DNA from: Aporhodopirellula aestuarii
GTDB lineage: Bacteria > Planctomycetota > Planctomycetia > Pirellulales > Pirellulaceae
Assembly: GCF_023701485.1 (NCBI RefSeq)
Contig: NZ_JAMQBK010000008.1
Coordinates: 1 to 64,000, forward strand
Length of the DNA stretch: 64,000 nucleotides
Direction: 5' to 3'
The position numbers and the translations under genes were made by a program. Of the stretch, positions 17,249 through 27,300 are shown in pieces (positions within the stretch are counted from its first letter, which is position 1; each line of letters opens with the position of its first letter). A model generated the notes under the pieces. It was not told the DNA's origin. It ran no database searches and saw only the letters and a program-made list of their open reading frames with translations.

Positions 17249-17378
17249 GGTCCGTACGTCGATCCGCATCGCAATTGCTCTCAAACGTGCCACCCGCTCC
17301 ACCGGGATTTCAGTTATCGTGGTCTTTGATCGAGAAGGTATCGAATATGATTCGTGACACTTTCCATTGGAGACCGGC

Positions 17379-19469
17379 ATGTCACGTAAGAAGAACACCG
17401 TATTTAGGATTGGCGTTTCTGTTGTCGCGATAGCGGTGGTGGGGGTTGGGGCACTTGTGTGCGTGGCGCAGTTCCGGTTCCGGGCTGCCCAAACCGGCGA
17501 GAGTGTTTCGTTCGAACACGACGGTGTGGAACGAGAATACCGAATCCATGTTCCCGAAAAAATTCCACCGGGCCAAGATGTTCCGCTCGTGGTTTGTCTG
17601 CACGGAGGCGGTGGCAACTCGCGGACGGCGTCGATGATGGGGCTGACCCCGGTTGCCGATCGTGAGGGGTTCATTGTCGTGTACCCCAACGCGATCGACA
17701 AACATTGGAACGACGGCCGCGATTCGCCGATGTATGCCGAACATGACGAAGCGATCGATGACGTCGCGTTTGTAATGGAAGTAATCAGGCGTGTCGGTGA
17801 GGAACACGCCATCGATCGCAATCGAATCTTCGCGACCGGGTTGTCCAACGGCGGTTTCATGACCCAACGTTTGGCGATCGAGCATTCAGAAACCTTTGCG
17901 GCAGTCGGCGTCGTCATTGCAACGATGGGCGAACCGATAAGCGAACGGTTTGTACCCAAATTGCCCGTCTCAGTCCTTTATCTCAATGGGACCAAGGACA
18001 CCTTCGTTCCCTACGAAGGTGGGCCGGTGGGAATGCCGCTGGTGCACCGTTTCAATCAAGTCGAAGGGCATGAAGACGCACCGAGAGGGCGAGCAATCTC
18101 AACCGATGACGCCGTATTGAAGTGGGTGACACGCAATCAGACCGATACCGAGCCAATCGTTAAGCGGCTCGCTGACACCGACAAAGAGGACGGTTCCTAC
18201 ATCGAAAGTAGTCTTTGGGACAACGGAGAACGTGGCACCGCGGTCATGCTCTACAAGGTCGTCGGCGGTGGTCATGGCCTCCCCGGTGGATCCCAATACC
18301 TTCCCGCCCGATTGATCGGCTATGCCAATCAGGACGTCGATGGCTTTGATCTGATTTGGGACTTCTTCCAAAATCACGCACGCATACCTGTCGCGGTCGG
18401 CGATGAACCCAACCCCGGTGTAGCACCGGCTGTTCCCGGTGTGGACTCATCCTCAACGCAGAAGCCTCCGTCGGTCTTCCCCGGCGATACTTGGCAGACC
18501 GTGGATCCTGAGACGATCGGAGTCGATGCGAAGGCGCTCGATGCGGCGCTCGACTTCGGCATGCGGCGTCAATCGTCCAGCATCGTGATCGTGGTCGGCG
18601 GGAAGGTGGTGGCGCAGCGTCACGCGGCAGTGACATCGCCCGGGTTAGCCTATCGACGCGCTCTTCAAGGGGTGACCGACGAAGGGCATGCGCTCGAAGA
18701 CGTGGCGTCGGTGCAAAAAAGCATCACTAGCATCTTGATGGGGATCGCACTGAGCCGGGGCTTGTTGCAGTTGGACGACCCGGTGGACCAATACCTGGGA
18801 AAAGGGTGGTCCAAGACGGCGTCCGAACAGGAATCCGCGATCACGCTGCGGCACCTGATCACGATGACAACGGGGTTGGACGAACGATTGAATTTCCGAT
18901 CGCCGCCCGGCACGCAGTGGAAATACAACACGAAGGCGTATCAGTTGACAATGGATGTCATTGTTGAGGTAGCGGGAATGTCACGTGCTGAACTGACACG
19001 GCGGTGGCTGACTGACCCGCTGAAAATGCATGAATCGGAATGGGTTGCTCGTCAAAGCATTCTGGGATCGACCAACAGTCACGGATTTGTGACGTCCGCT
19101 CTCGATCTCGCCCGCGTGGGTTTGCTGATCCTCAATCATGGTCAGTGGGACGGTCGGGACATCGTTAACAACAAGGCATATTTGTCTGCGGCGACGTCGC
19201 CTTCTCAAGCTTTGAATCCGTCGTACGGTTATCTCTGGTGGCTCAACGGGCAGCAGTTTGTGATCCATCCGTCGAAGGGGAAGCTGCCGCGACCGTTGAT
19301 CGAAAACGCACCGAGCGATCTGGTCGCCGCCGAGGGGATGCTCGGTAGGAAACTGCACGTGGTGCCGTCGATGCAACTCATCGTCACGCGGTTGGGCGAC
19401 AGTCCCGAGGTGCGAGGTGAGGCCGGGTTTGATGACGAGTTTTGGCGACTATTGATGAAAGCGTTCTAG
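17379..19469 (+). CDS. Fusion of PHB depolymerase/feruloyl-esterase-type hydrolase and class C beta-lactamase-fold hydrolase
   Basis: The 696-aa protein is anchored or exported by an N-terminal hydrophobic segment (residues 9-30). Domain 1 (about 45-330) is an alpha/beta hydrolase of the LpqC/PHB-depolymerase type: VVCLHGGGGNSRT forms the oxyanion region, GLSNGG holds the nucleophile Ser, KDTFVPYEGG the acidic residue and GGGHGLPGG the His. A Pro-rich linker follows. Domain 2 (about 380-690) is a serine beta-lactamase-like fold: SVQKS provides S-x-x-K, and WKYNTKAY aligns with the usual Y-S-N motif but reads Y-N-T. Ester or peptide-like bonds in an extracytoplasmic polymer are plausible substrates. 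ATG 17379 has GGAGA 6 bp upstream. Confidence 0.85.
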   Translation: MSRKKNTVFRIGVSVVAIAVVGVGALVCVAQFRFRAAQTGESVSFEHDGVEREYRIHVPEKIPPGQDVPLVVCLHGGGGNSRTASMMGLTPVADREGFIVVYPNAIDKHWNDGRDSPMYAEHDEAIDDVAFVMEVIRRVGEEHAIDRNRIFATGLSNGGFMTQRLAIEHSETFAAVGVVIATMGEPISERFVPKLPVSVLYLNGTKDTFVPYEGGPVGMPLVHRFNQVEGHEDAPRGRAISTDDAVLKWVTRNQTDTEPIVKRLADTDKEDGSYIESSLWDNGERGTAVMLYKVVGGGHGLPGGSQYLPARLIGYANQDVDGFDLIWDFFQNHARIPVAVGDEPNPGVAPAVPGVDSSSTQKPPSVFPGDTWQTVDPETIGVDAKALDAALDFGMRRQSSSIVIVVGGKVVAQRHAAVTSPGLAYRRALQGVTDEGHALEDVASVQKSITSILMGIALSRGLLQLDDPVDQYLGKGWSKTASEQESAITLRHLITMTTGLDERLNFRSPPGTQWKYNTKAYQLTMDVIVEVAGMSRAELTRRWLTDPLKMHESEWVARQSILGSTNSHGFVTSALDLARVGLLILNHGQWDGRDIVNNKAYLSAATSPSQALNPSYGYLWWLNGQQFVIHPSKGKLPRPLIENAPSDLVAAEGMLGRKLHVVPSMQLIVTRLGDSPEVRGEAGFDDEFWRLLMKAF

Positions 19470-19680
19470 TCGTCCAAGGAATGCGAATATCTCTCGTGCG
19501 GACGAAGATGAGTTCGCTGTCTTAATCCTCACATTCACACCGACCGGTATGTCGCGTTGTGATTGCCGGTGTGTGCGGTTGGAAACGCGTGCCCGCCGAG
19601 TGGATCCGTGACCCAGGATTCCAAGAGCGAAGTTCTTCGCTCTGAAATTGTGAGTCAGTTGGATTACGGAAACGATAGTG

Positions 19681-20184
19681 ATGAAGTGCGAATCTTGCGG
19701 TGCACCGGTGATGAGTTTGGGGCGTTCGGGACGCTATTTTTGTGATTATTGCGACACCGAAGCGGTCGTCACTCCGCTCGACGAGTCGCTTGATGGGCTC
19801 GTGTTGACGGGGACGTTTTCGGAGACTCCGTGCCTCACGTGCGGCGACACGCATCTCGAGATCGGTTCGCTCGACCGGCATGCGATCAAGGGCTGCCGGC
19901 GCTGCCAAGGCATTCTGATATCGCGATCGTCGTTCGCGTTGCTCGTGCATGAGCGGCGAGCCGCGTACGGAGGGGCGGACATCACGCCCGAGTTCGATCC
20001 TGCACTCGATGGACCGCGTGATCATCACTCCCGATTAATGTGCCCAAACTGTTGCGTTCCGATGGATTCTTTCTTTTATGCGGGCCCCGGTCGCGTCGCG
20101 ATTGACTCCTGTGACCGCTGTGAACGGGTATGGTTGGATTGTGGTGAAATCACCGCAATCACCGAAGCCCCGGGGCGACGCTAG
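19681..20184 (+). CDS. Zinc-ribbon protein with zf-TFIIB-like domains
   Basis: The 167-aa protein has three zinc-ribbon-like parts: CESCGAPV with CDYC at the N-terminus, CLTCGDTHLEI with CRRCQGI in the middle, and CPNCCVPMDSF with CDRCERVWLDCGEI at the C-terminus. The last matches the zf-TFIIB pattern, in which the second CxxC is followed by a W-x-D-x-GE motif. Together up to three zinc ions could be bound. It is cytoplasmic and lacks any enzymatic motif; nucleic acid or protein binding is likely. It is convergent with rex. ATG 19681 immediately follows an alternative GTG. Confidence 0.8.
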   Translation: MKCESCGAPVMSLGRSGRYFCDYCDTEAVVTPLDESLDGLVLTGTFSETPCLTCGDTHLEIGSLDRHAIKGCRRCQGILISRSSFALLVHERRAAYGGADITPEFDPALDGPRDHHSRLMCPNCCVPMDSFFYAGPGRVAIDSCDRCERVWLDCGEITAITEAPGRR

Positions 20185-20249
20185 GACAGTATCGCCCAAT
20201 TTTGTGGCGGGATGTGATCCGCTGTGTGTGGGGCAACGGCAACGCGTTG

Positions 20250-20927
20250 TCAGCCGTTTTGGATTCGGAACGCGAGTTGTTGCAGCTCGCTAGCGAGGTC
20301 CACATTGATCACGGCCACCGAGGACGAAACCCGCAGCGTCGTGGGTGCGAAATTCAAAATGCCTTGGATGCCTAACGCGACGACACGCGACGCGACGTCC
20401 ATCGCCTGTTCGCTCGGTACGGCGAGAATCGCCAGTTCGGGTTTGAGCTCGCGTAAAACCGGCTCAAGTTGATCCATCGCGAGGATTCGCGTATCGCCTA
20501 CAACGCGGTTGATCTTGGACGGATCGGTATCAAAAGCGGCGGCGAGCGAAAACCCGAGGCGTTCAAAACCGCGGTATCTCAACAGGGCGTTGCCGAGGTA
20601 GCCGACTCCGATCATGACCGCCTTCCAGTGCACGCCGCTGCCCAGAACCATGCCGATGTGGTCGGCCAGCGAGGCGACGTCGTATCCGACCCCCCGCCGA
20701 CCGATTGATCCGATCGAGCTGAGATCACGGCGAACGACGGCGGCCGAGACATTGACCATCGCGGCCAAATCTCGGCTGTTGGTCGACGTTTGGCCGGCAT
20801 CGAGCAGGCGGTGCAGCTCTCGGTAATAAAGGCTCAGACGCCCCACTGCCGGTGTAGAAAGATCCGCCCGAGCGACGTTGGGTGGTTCGCCATCGGTAGG
20901 GTTTAGTGGCGGTTTGGGCGGCATCAT
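20250..20927 (-). CDS. rex: Redox-sensing transcriptional repressor Rex
   Basis: Rex binds DNA when NAD+ dominates and leaves it when NADH rises, controlling respiration and fermentation genes. The 225-aa protein shows the N-terminal winged helix (VGRLSLYYRELHRLLDAG, VVRRDLSSIGSIGRRGVGYD) and the Rossmann-fold NAD(H) domain with GVGYLGNALL and AAFDTDPSKIN, plus the C-terminal domain-swapped helix. Length and order match the family. ATG 20927 has GGAGAA 7 bp upstream. Divergent with the YTV gene, 445 bp apart. An orphan oxidase subunit III lies 13 kb away, but no direct target is shown here. Confidence 0.95.
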   Translation of the reverse strand: MMPPKPPLNPTDGEPPNVARADLSTPAVGRLSLYYRELHRLLDAGQTSTNSRDLAAMVNVSAAVVRRDLSSIGSIGRRGVGYDVASLADHIGMVLGSGVHWKAVMIGVGYLGNALLRYRGFERLGFSLAAAFDTDPSKINRVVGDTRILAMDQLEPVLRELKPELAILAVPSEQAMDVASRVVALGIQGILNFAPTTLRVSSSVAVINVDLASELQQLAFRIQNG

Positions 20928-21372
20928 CAAGCGATTCTCCCCGAATCAATGCGGCATAATCGATACAGGTGTTGTACGTGTAACGGACAGCAAATTCACA
21001 CAACCTAGCCATCCTATTTTGCCTGGACGGTCACGTTTACGTGTTCAACGGTTACTCCGTAGACGATTAAGTCTGTGCATCGGAATCGCTTTCGCTATCC
21101 CGCAAGCTTTGTGCATGCGTTACTGGCGAGTGATTGCTACTCGACCCTCCCGCTCTTGTCAGCGACCGAACGGCTTTAGTGTGGCTGACGGACTCCACGC
21201 CGACAAGAGAGTTATCGGGGACGCGACACGGCACCTGCCGCTGACGCAACACAGGGAACGGGCTGGTGAAATTTGGTTTCGATCGAAAAGGGCTATGCCG
21301 GGGGGTTCCGGCGGCCAGTGGAAAGCTATGTCTTACGACGCTCGAAGCGTTGTTCCAAGAGAGGATTATGAT
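20928..21372. other. Divergent spacer and long leader between rex and the YTV gene
   Basis: The 445 bp between rex and the YTV gene remain open in the YTV frame back to 20878, but the translation there is Arg/Ser-rich with no signal peptide, while ATG 21373 begins a perfect one with GAGAGGA about 7 bp upstream. I therefore treat it as promoter plus untranslated leader. No riboswitch or terminator was recognised. A TTCACACAA string at 20995-21003 resembles half of a Rex site, but the other half is missing. Confidence 0.5.
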
Positions 21373-23184
21373 ATGAAAAGGTTGTGGTTATTGCCCGCCC
21401 TCGCGATCATTGCGATCGTATCGGGCGCCAATGCTGCTCACGCTGCGTATAGCAGCGCGATCAGCTATCAAGGCTGTAGTAGCTGTGGTGGCGGCGGAAC
21501 GGTTGTTAGCGGTGACTCGGTTGTCACAGCAGCTCCCGAAGCCGTCGTTAGCGAAGGTTCAGCTGCCGGCAGCGGATCTTACACCGTGATGCGAACCGTT
21601 CGCGAAACCGTGATGGAGCAAGTCCAAGAGACTCGCACTCGCGTTCGCAACGAAACGTATTACGAAGATCAAGTCGTTAACCGCGTGCGGATGGTTCCTG
21701 AAACTGTTCAACGCGAAGTTCAGTACACGGTCATGGTGCCGACGTACGAAACACGCGAAAAAACGATCAACTACACGGTCAACAAACCTGTGTACGAAAC
21801 TCGCACGCGAGTGATCAATTACACGGTTAAAAAACCAGTGTACGAAACACGTCAAAAGACGATCAACTACACCGTTTGCAAGCCTGTTTACGAACAGCAC
21901 GAACGCGTGATCAACTACACGGTCAAGAAGCCCGTGTATGAGACTCGTCAACGGACGATCAACTACACCGTCAACAAACCAGTGTACGAAACTCGTCAAA
22001 AGACGATCAACTACACCGTGATGGTGCCAGTGTACGAAACACGTACACGCAACATCAACTACACGGTTTACAACACCGTGCGGGAAGAAAAAGTTCGTAC
22101 TGAGAACTACACCGTTCGCGTTCCCCAAACGTACACCAAGACCGTCACGGTCAACGGTGGCCATTGGGACACGGTTACGGAAACCGTTCCTGGTCCGATG
22201 ATTCGTCGTACCGTGCGTGAGCCCGGCACTTCGTACTTCGACCCTGCGACCTGCAAGACCGTGTACTGCCCAGGCAAGTGCCGCGTTGAGTGTGTCCAAG
22301 GTTGCCCAAAGACGATCTGCAAGAAAGTTTGGGTTCCTACCTGTGAGCAAAAAGAAGTTTGCTGCACCAAGTACGTAACGGAATGCCGCACCCGCGAAAT
22401 TCCTTACACCGTGTGCCGTAAGGTTCCTGAGTGCCGCACCAAGGTTTGCGAATACAAAGTTTGCAAGATGGTTCCTGAGTGCCGCACAAAGACCTGCAAC
22501 TACACCGTTTGCAAGATGGTTCCTGAGTGCCACACGAAGGTTTGCGAGTACAAAGTCTGCACGATGGTTTGCGAAAACCGTCAGAAGGTTTGCAAGTACA
22601 CGACCTGCAAGATGGTACCTGAGTGCCGCACGAAGGTCTGCAACTACACCGTCTGCAAGATGGTTTGCGAAAACCGTCAAAAGACTTGCAACTACACCGT
22701 TTGCAAGATGGTTCCTGAATGCCGCACCAAGGTTTGCACCTACAAGGTCTGCAAAATGGTTCCTGAGTGCCGCACCAAGACCGTTTGCCACACCGTGTGC
22801 CGCAAAGAGTGCTACCAAGAAACGATCAAGGTTGCTAAGTGCCGCAAAGTTTGCGAGCCTTACACCGTGACCAAGTGTGTTCCACGAGTAATCTGCCGTC
22901 AAGTTCCTGTCACCGTCTGCTGCCCAGCTCCTTGCTGCAGTGCACCAGCTTGCTGCGAACCTTGCGACACTTGCGGTTCGTCTTCAGACTGTGGCTGCTG
23001 CGATGCAGCTCCAGCTTGCGGATGTGCCGATGCTTGCTGCGAGCCAGCTCCTTGCTGTGCACCTAAGAAGCCATGCTGCCTGAAAGGCTTGTTCGACAAG
23101 CTGTTCAGCAAGCCAGCTGCTTGTGGTTGCGGATGCGAAGTTGTTGAGCCTTGCTGCGACGTTGCACCAGCTTGCGGTTGCTAA
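21373..23184 (+). CDS. YTV-repeat, Cys-rich cell envelope protein
   Basis: The 603-aa protein has a signal peptide (KRLWLLPALAIIAIVSGANAAHA). Two blocks follow, each with an exact 16-residue period. Block 1 (about residues 116-259) repeats INYTVNKPVYETRTRV-like units nine times; it matches the Pfam YTV family described from Rhodopirellula. Block 2 (about 348-475) repeats CKMVPECRTKVCNYTV-like units eight times, with Cys at positions 1, 7 and 12 of most units. The C-terminus has dense CC, CGC and CDC motifs. Extended beta repeats with many Cys suggest a disulphide-crosslinked surface layer, consistent with the protein cell wall of planctomycetes; function in this strain is inferred. A strong terminator follows at 23371. 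Confidence 0.93.
   Translation: MKRLWLLPALAIIAIVSGANAAHAAYSSAISYQGCSSCGGGGTVVSGDSVVTAAPEAVVSEGSAAGSGSYTVMRTVRETVMEQVQETRTRVRNETYYEDQVVNRVRMVPETVQREVQYTVMVPTYETREKTINYTVNKPVYETRTRVINYTVKKPVYETRQKTINYTVCKPVYEQHERVINYTVKKPVYETRQRTINYTVNKPVYETRQKTINYTVMVPVYETRTRNINYTVYNTVREEKVRTENYTVRVPQTYTKTVTVNGGHWDTVTETVPGPMIRRTVREPGTSYFDPATCKTVYCPGKCRVECVQGCPKTICKKVWVPTCEQKEVCCTKYVTECRTREIPYTVCRKVPECRTKVCEYKVCKMVPECRTKTCNYTVCKMVPECHTKVCEYKVCTMVCENRQKVCKYTTCKMVPECRTKVCNYTVCKMVCENRQKTCNYTVCKMVPECRTKVCTYKVCKMVPECRTKTVCHTVCRKECYQETIKVAKCRKVCEPYTVTKCVPRVICRQVPVTVCCPAPCCSAPACCEPCDTCGSSSDCGCCDAAPACGCADACCEPAPCCAPKKPCCLKGLFDKLFSKPAACGCGCEVVEPCCDVAPACGC
21718..22149 (+). repeat. 48-bp tandem repeat, block 1 of the YTV gene
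   Basis: Nine units of exactly 48 bp begin at 21718, 21766, 21814, 21862, 21910, 21958, 22006, 22054 and 22102. They encode 16-residue units with the pattern xNYTVxxPVYETRxxx. The first and last two units are the most diverged. No unit carries a frame change. Confidence 0.95.
22414..22797 (+). repeat. 48-bp tandem repeat, block 2 (Cys-rich) of the YTV gene
   Basis: Eight units of exactly 48 bp start at 22414 and recur at 22462, 22510, 22558, 22606, 22654, 22702 and 22750. Two unit types are mixed: CKMVPECRTK... and CKMVCENRQK.... Same period as block 1, different sequence. Confidence 0.95.
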
Positions 23185-23370
23185 TCACGAATCCTCACGG
23201 ATTTCAGCTTAGCGAAGTGAAATAGGACGCTTTCCACGCTGCCACCTTTTTCCCCACAACGAATCTCGCCGACCGTGCTTGCTCGGACAACTCAACGAAC
23301 AACGAGCAGCCGGCGGCGGATTCACCGGGGGAACTAAGGCAGCGACGAAAGGGCGTCTCCAATCCAAATC

Positions 23371-23414
23371 GGGGTCGAGTTTCTTTGAACAAGGAACTCG
23401 CCCCGTTTTTTTTT
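23371..23414 (+). terminator. Strong rho-independent terminator
   Basis: GGGGTCGAGTTTC (23371-23383) pairs with GGAACTCGCCCC (23393-23404) with one bulged T, and is followed by G and nine T (23406-23414). It ends the YTV transcript about 190 bp after its stop. Confidence 0.85.
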
Positions 23415-23438
23415 GCGCATTGAACCGAATTCTGGCCG

Positions 23439-24356
23439 TCACTGCCGACCGGATGCCGCCCCAAAAGTGTAGGCGGTGGGACCGAGTAAGAATCCCACCA
23501 ACAGACACCACGCCAATACCGCCTGCGAATAGGTCGGCCCGTCCGGAAAGACCGGAGGCCCGTCACGCAGCATCACGATCATCGCGTCGTTCGCCGACGT
23601 TAGATCAAAATCTTCGATCGACATCGCAACGGCAAACTCGAAAAAGTGGCGATGAAGATATCGCGTGGAAACGATGTAGGCGAATCGATCTTTCGAATCG
23701 ATGACCTCTCCGTCGCGATGCACGACCCAGACGGTTGTGGTTCGCTCCGGACTCCAAGTCTCGTCCGCTAACGGGTCGGCGAAGTAAGTTCTTTGGTATT
23801 TTCTGGGGTTCCCGGTAACGCTCTTGGCACCGAAGTCGTGTTTGGGAGAACCGTTCGTCAGCTCGATCATCCCGCTTGACATTGTTCGATCCACCTCCGA
23901 GATCTTCATCGGACCGAGCGTCGGGCCGTCGGCAAAGAGCGGCACCGAAGAGGACTCCTGCATGGAAGCGATGGTCAGCCCAGGGGTGAGCAGACAGGCA
24001 ATCAGTCCGGCGACAACGAGTGCGGAAACCATTCGCTTGAAAAAACGTCCTCGTGAGGAGAGGTCACGACGTGGGAAACACGCCAGCCATTTCGCGAATT
24101 GACTCAGTACCGCGCATTCAATGAAAAGAAAGCCGATCGCAAATGCAATCAGCCGGCCCTGGGACGCTGTGGTCGAGGTGATCGCCAACCAGCCCACGTA
24201 GAACAGCAGTTGAAACGATATCAGGATGAGCCAGATAGATTTCCAGTTGGCCAACCAGCGTGGTGTCCGCGACGGATGATCTGTCGATGAAACGCGTGGC
24301 CCGTCGATGCTGATATTATTTGCGCGGTCGTGAGTGTCGGAGGAGGAATGGGTCAC
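23439..24356 (-). CDS. Hypothetical membrane protein paired with the caspase gene
   Basis: The 305-aa protein has an N-terminal hydrophilic tail of about 40 residues, two adjacent transmembrane helices (WLILISFQLLFYVGWLAIT and LIAFAIGFLFIECAVLSQF), a basic loop, a third helix (ALVVAGLIACLLTPGLTIA), a roughly 150-residue soluble region probably outside the cytoplasm, and a C-terminal helix (AVLAWCLLVGFLLGPTAYTFG). The frame runs open back into the caspase gene, but GTG 24356, 17 bp after the caspase stop, is the likely start; translational coupling is probable because no clear ribosome-binding site is seen. I know no family for it. Its position suggests it works with the caspase protein. Confidence 0.65.
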   Translation of the reverse strand: MTHSSSDTHDRANNISIDGPRVSSTDHPSRTPRWLANWKSIWLILISFQLLFYVGWLAITSTTASQGRLIAFAIGFLFIECAVLSQFAKWLACFPRRDLSSRGRFFKRMVSALVVAGLIACLLTPGLTIASMQESSSVPLFADGPTLGPMKISEVDRTMSSGMIELTNGSPKHDFGAKSVTGNPRKYQRTYFADPLADETWSPERTTTVWVVHRDGEVIDSKDRFAYIVSTRYLHRHFFEFAVAMSIEDFDLTSANDAMIVMLRDGPPVFPDGPTYSQAVLAWCLLVGFLLGPTAYTFGAASGRQ

Positions 24357-24372
24357 ATTGGAGGCTTCATGA

Positions 24373-27300
24373 CTACGGTGCGGTGTCGGCCAACATCGTC
24401 GCGAGCTTAAAATTGCCGATCGTGCTGGGTTTTGCCGTCGAGGGCGTTTGCTGACCCTCGGTGAGCTTCTGCACGCGGTTGCTAATCTGTTGGTCAAGTT
24501 CGATGAGATTGATGTAGCCGTCGCCATCGATGTCGCTCGAGGTTTCGGTCATCCCGTCGATGATGGCGCGTGTGAAGGCGCCGTGTCCCCAAATATCCGA
24601 CTCCATGCTGAGTTGTCGCGGCATGCTGCTGGCAAACAGAACCGCGCCGATTTCATCCGACACAATATCACTCCATGGTTCGTCACCGAATGAACGCGTT
24701 GCACCGAGTGCACCGGTTGCAGCGCCCGAGTGACAGGTGTCGGCAAACAGCAAAACTTTGCAGGGGAGGTCCTGAATCAACTGCACAATTTCGCTGTAGG
24801 GCAACGCGGTCGACCGAAGACGTTTGGGGTCCATTTCGTGCGTGCAAAAGTAGTATTTGTTACGGGTGTCCATTGTCGCGTGCCCGGCAATGAAGACCAT
24901 GGCGAGATCACGTTGGGTCACCGAGCGGACCAGCCAGTCCATTCCGTCGAGGATTTCCGTCCGGTTAGCGTGTTCGTCCACCAGGATCTTCGCTTGGACC
25001 TCGCGGTAGAACGGTCCTTGCTGTGGCTCCCAAAGCTTCGCAAAAGACGTTGCATCAATGGACGGATACTTCAAATCGAATTCTTCTTTGGCGTATTTGG
25101 AAACGCCGATCGACAAGATGAACAATCTTGGTTGCAATTCTCCTGAGGCGAGCTGACGTGCTGTGCAGGTCACGTTAACCGTTCGACGTGGGCTCGATGC
25201 GGCTTCATTGGTCGCGATGAATGAGAGTTCGTTTTCGCCCGGATTGAGTTTGACACGTGTTGTCAAAACGACCTTTCCATCGTCGAGTCGTTGGACGTTG
25301 TCCATTGTTCCGGTCGGGCGGCCGCCTGAGAGCACGATAATCTCGTGCACCCGCAAGTTATTTTGCGGCGCGGCGGTGATGACCAACTCGATTTCCCGTT
25401 TGTTGGTTTTGCCCGATTCAGGAATGCCCTCGATACGCAGTCTCGGTGGCAAAATTTCATTGAACGACGCCGGTTCTCTGAGGTCGGGAGCCGGCTCACG
25501 ACTGATGTTTGAGGCGAGATTGGCATCGCTGGTCGCATCGGGAATCGATGTCGCGTTATCGCCCGGTGCCGGCGTGGTGGTCGCGGGACGCCCGAGGATT
25601 TCGCGGACGCGTTCTTGGATCAGGTCGGGGCGAAGCAGTTTGCGACGCAACGAATCGGCGGCAAAAAACTCGGCCGTTTGGTCAAAGTCGCGGTTGCGTT
25701 GCCAACCAATCAAACGGCTGGCACTCGGTGACGCGTCGAAGAACCCCTCCGGCGTGAATAAGATCCAGTCGTCTCGCGATGTCGAAAGAAAGCTCAGCAC
25801 GGGTGAAACGGAGCGAATGAAATGGTCGTCGTATGCGGCGTAGGAGGTTTTCACCACTTCGCCGTTCTCGCGAGTGACCAGCAAAGGACTGCCCGGAACG
25901 ACGTCGGCTTCAAAACCGTATTCGCTGTTGGACCGACGACTGAATAGCATCGGTTCGAGACCGTTGACGGCGGTAATCACATCGCCGACCCGCAGTCCGC
26001 CGGCGGCTTTCGCATCGCGGATTTCGATGATCTCGATTTTGTCGGAGTCGTCGGCGTAGTCAAACACGAACGGAGTTTGGAACCCTTTCTGGGGTGTCAA
26101 ATCGGAGTTGCGATAAATCCGCACGATCCCATCAGACCACGCCGTGACGAGGTGTCGAAGGTCTTTGGTTGATGTGATGTCGGTAGCAATCGCCTCACAC
26201 TCTCCCGACAACATGGCGATGATGCTGGTATTCGAAGGGTGGGTTGACCCAAGCGTTTCTGCTTGCAGAAAACTCGTCCCGCCATACAGAATCAGAGCCT
26301 CGTCCGCTGGCCCCGGTTGAAGGTGCCAACTAAAAACCATACTGCCTTGCGGTTCGGTTTTTAGGATGGACTTGGTGGGTGTTTTGAGTTGCAAGCGATA
26401 GTATCCATCCTCCGTTTTAGTTTGGTGGACCGACAGATCGACTGGTGCGGGAAGCGACGTGATTGGTTCTTGGAATTGCCCGTTGCTCGAATCAACGAAT
26501 TGTCGTTTGACGAGATCGAAAGCTTGATCGATGTCTGCATAGTCGTTTTGCCGCCACGCCGATCCGGTGTGAGTTCGATGTCCAAAGCCGAGCAAACCCG
26601 AGTCGACGTCGAGCGACGCGGCATAAAGAGGTCGTAACGTCGGTTGCTTGTAAAACAGTCGCTTGCCGGTCGCCACATCGATGACTTGGAAGTTGCCCAA
26701 CGCATCACCGATCGCCAGCCGTTTGCAATCGGTCGAAATGTCCAGGGCGGTAACTTCCCAGCTCACACGTTTGTAAGTGCGGAAAGGTGTGAGTGAATCG
26801 CCACGATACAAATCGACTTGATAGCGTGCCGCGCCGCTGCTTCCGACCGTGACCGCAACCGCGGCGAGTCGGCTTCGCACGTCCGCGTCGAACCAAACCA
26901 GTTCGCTATCGGTCGCTTCTGCTCGGGACGACGTATGTTTGTACAAGCGGCTGAGCCACTGCGTGTCACTACCGACCGCGCCGGGTACCCACCTTTTTCC
27001 AGCGACGTCGAGCGTTCGGTCTCCCAAGGCATCGTATGCGTAGCGATCCGAACCATAGAAGGTCGCCGCCCCCGTGGTTTCATCGGATGAGTCGATGTCT
27101 TCGAAAACAATGGGATCCACCTCCTCTCCGACGGGGTTCTCGATGAACCCATAAAGTGTCTGCTGGTACACCGTCTCGGTGGTGTAGTCGTCAGGATCGT
27201 CGTTGATGTATTCTTCGAAATAGGTTTGCGTAATGAAGTGGTTGCCATCGCCTGAGAAATCGAGTGAGTAGCCACCGCGGGCGTACTCCATTTCGGCGCC

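Noticed and set aside
17153-17959. Minus-strand 268-aa frame opposite the esterase fusion gene
   Set aside because: Shadow of a well-supported gene with clear catalytic motifs.
20995-21003. Rex operator half TTCACACAA upstream of rex
   Set aside because: The consensus needs TTGTGAA and TTCACAA with a short spacer; the other half is absent, so it is not called.
21559-22902. A 447-aa open frame antisense to the YTV gene, rich in Asn, His and Val
   Set aside because: It exists only because the 48-bp repeats keep the antisense frame open; it shows the repeat period and no independent protein features.
23439-24527. The full 362-aa frame of the membrane protein starting inside the caspase gene
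   Set aside because: The first 57 residues overlap the caspase C-terminus in another frame and are Ser/Arg/Pro-rich; GTG 24356 is more likely.
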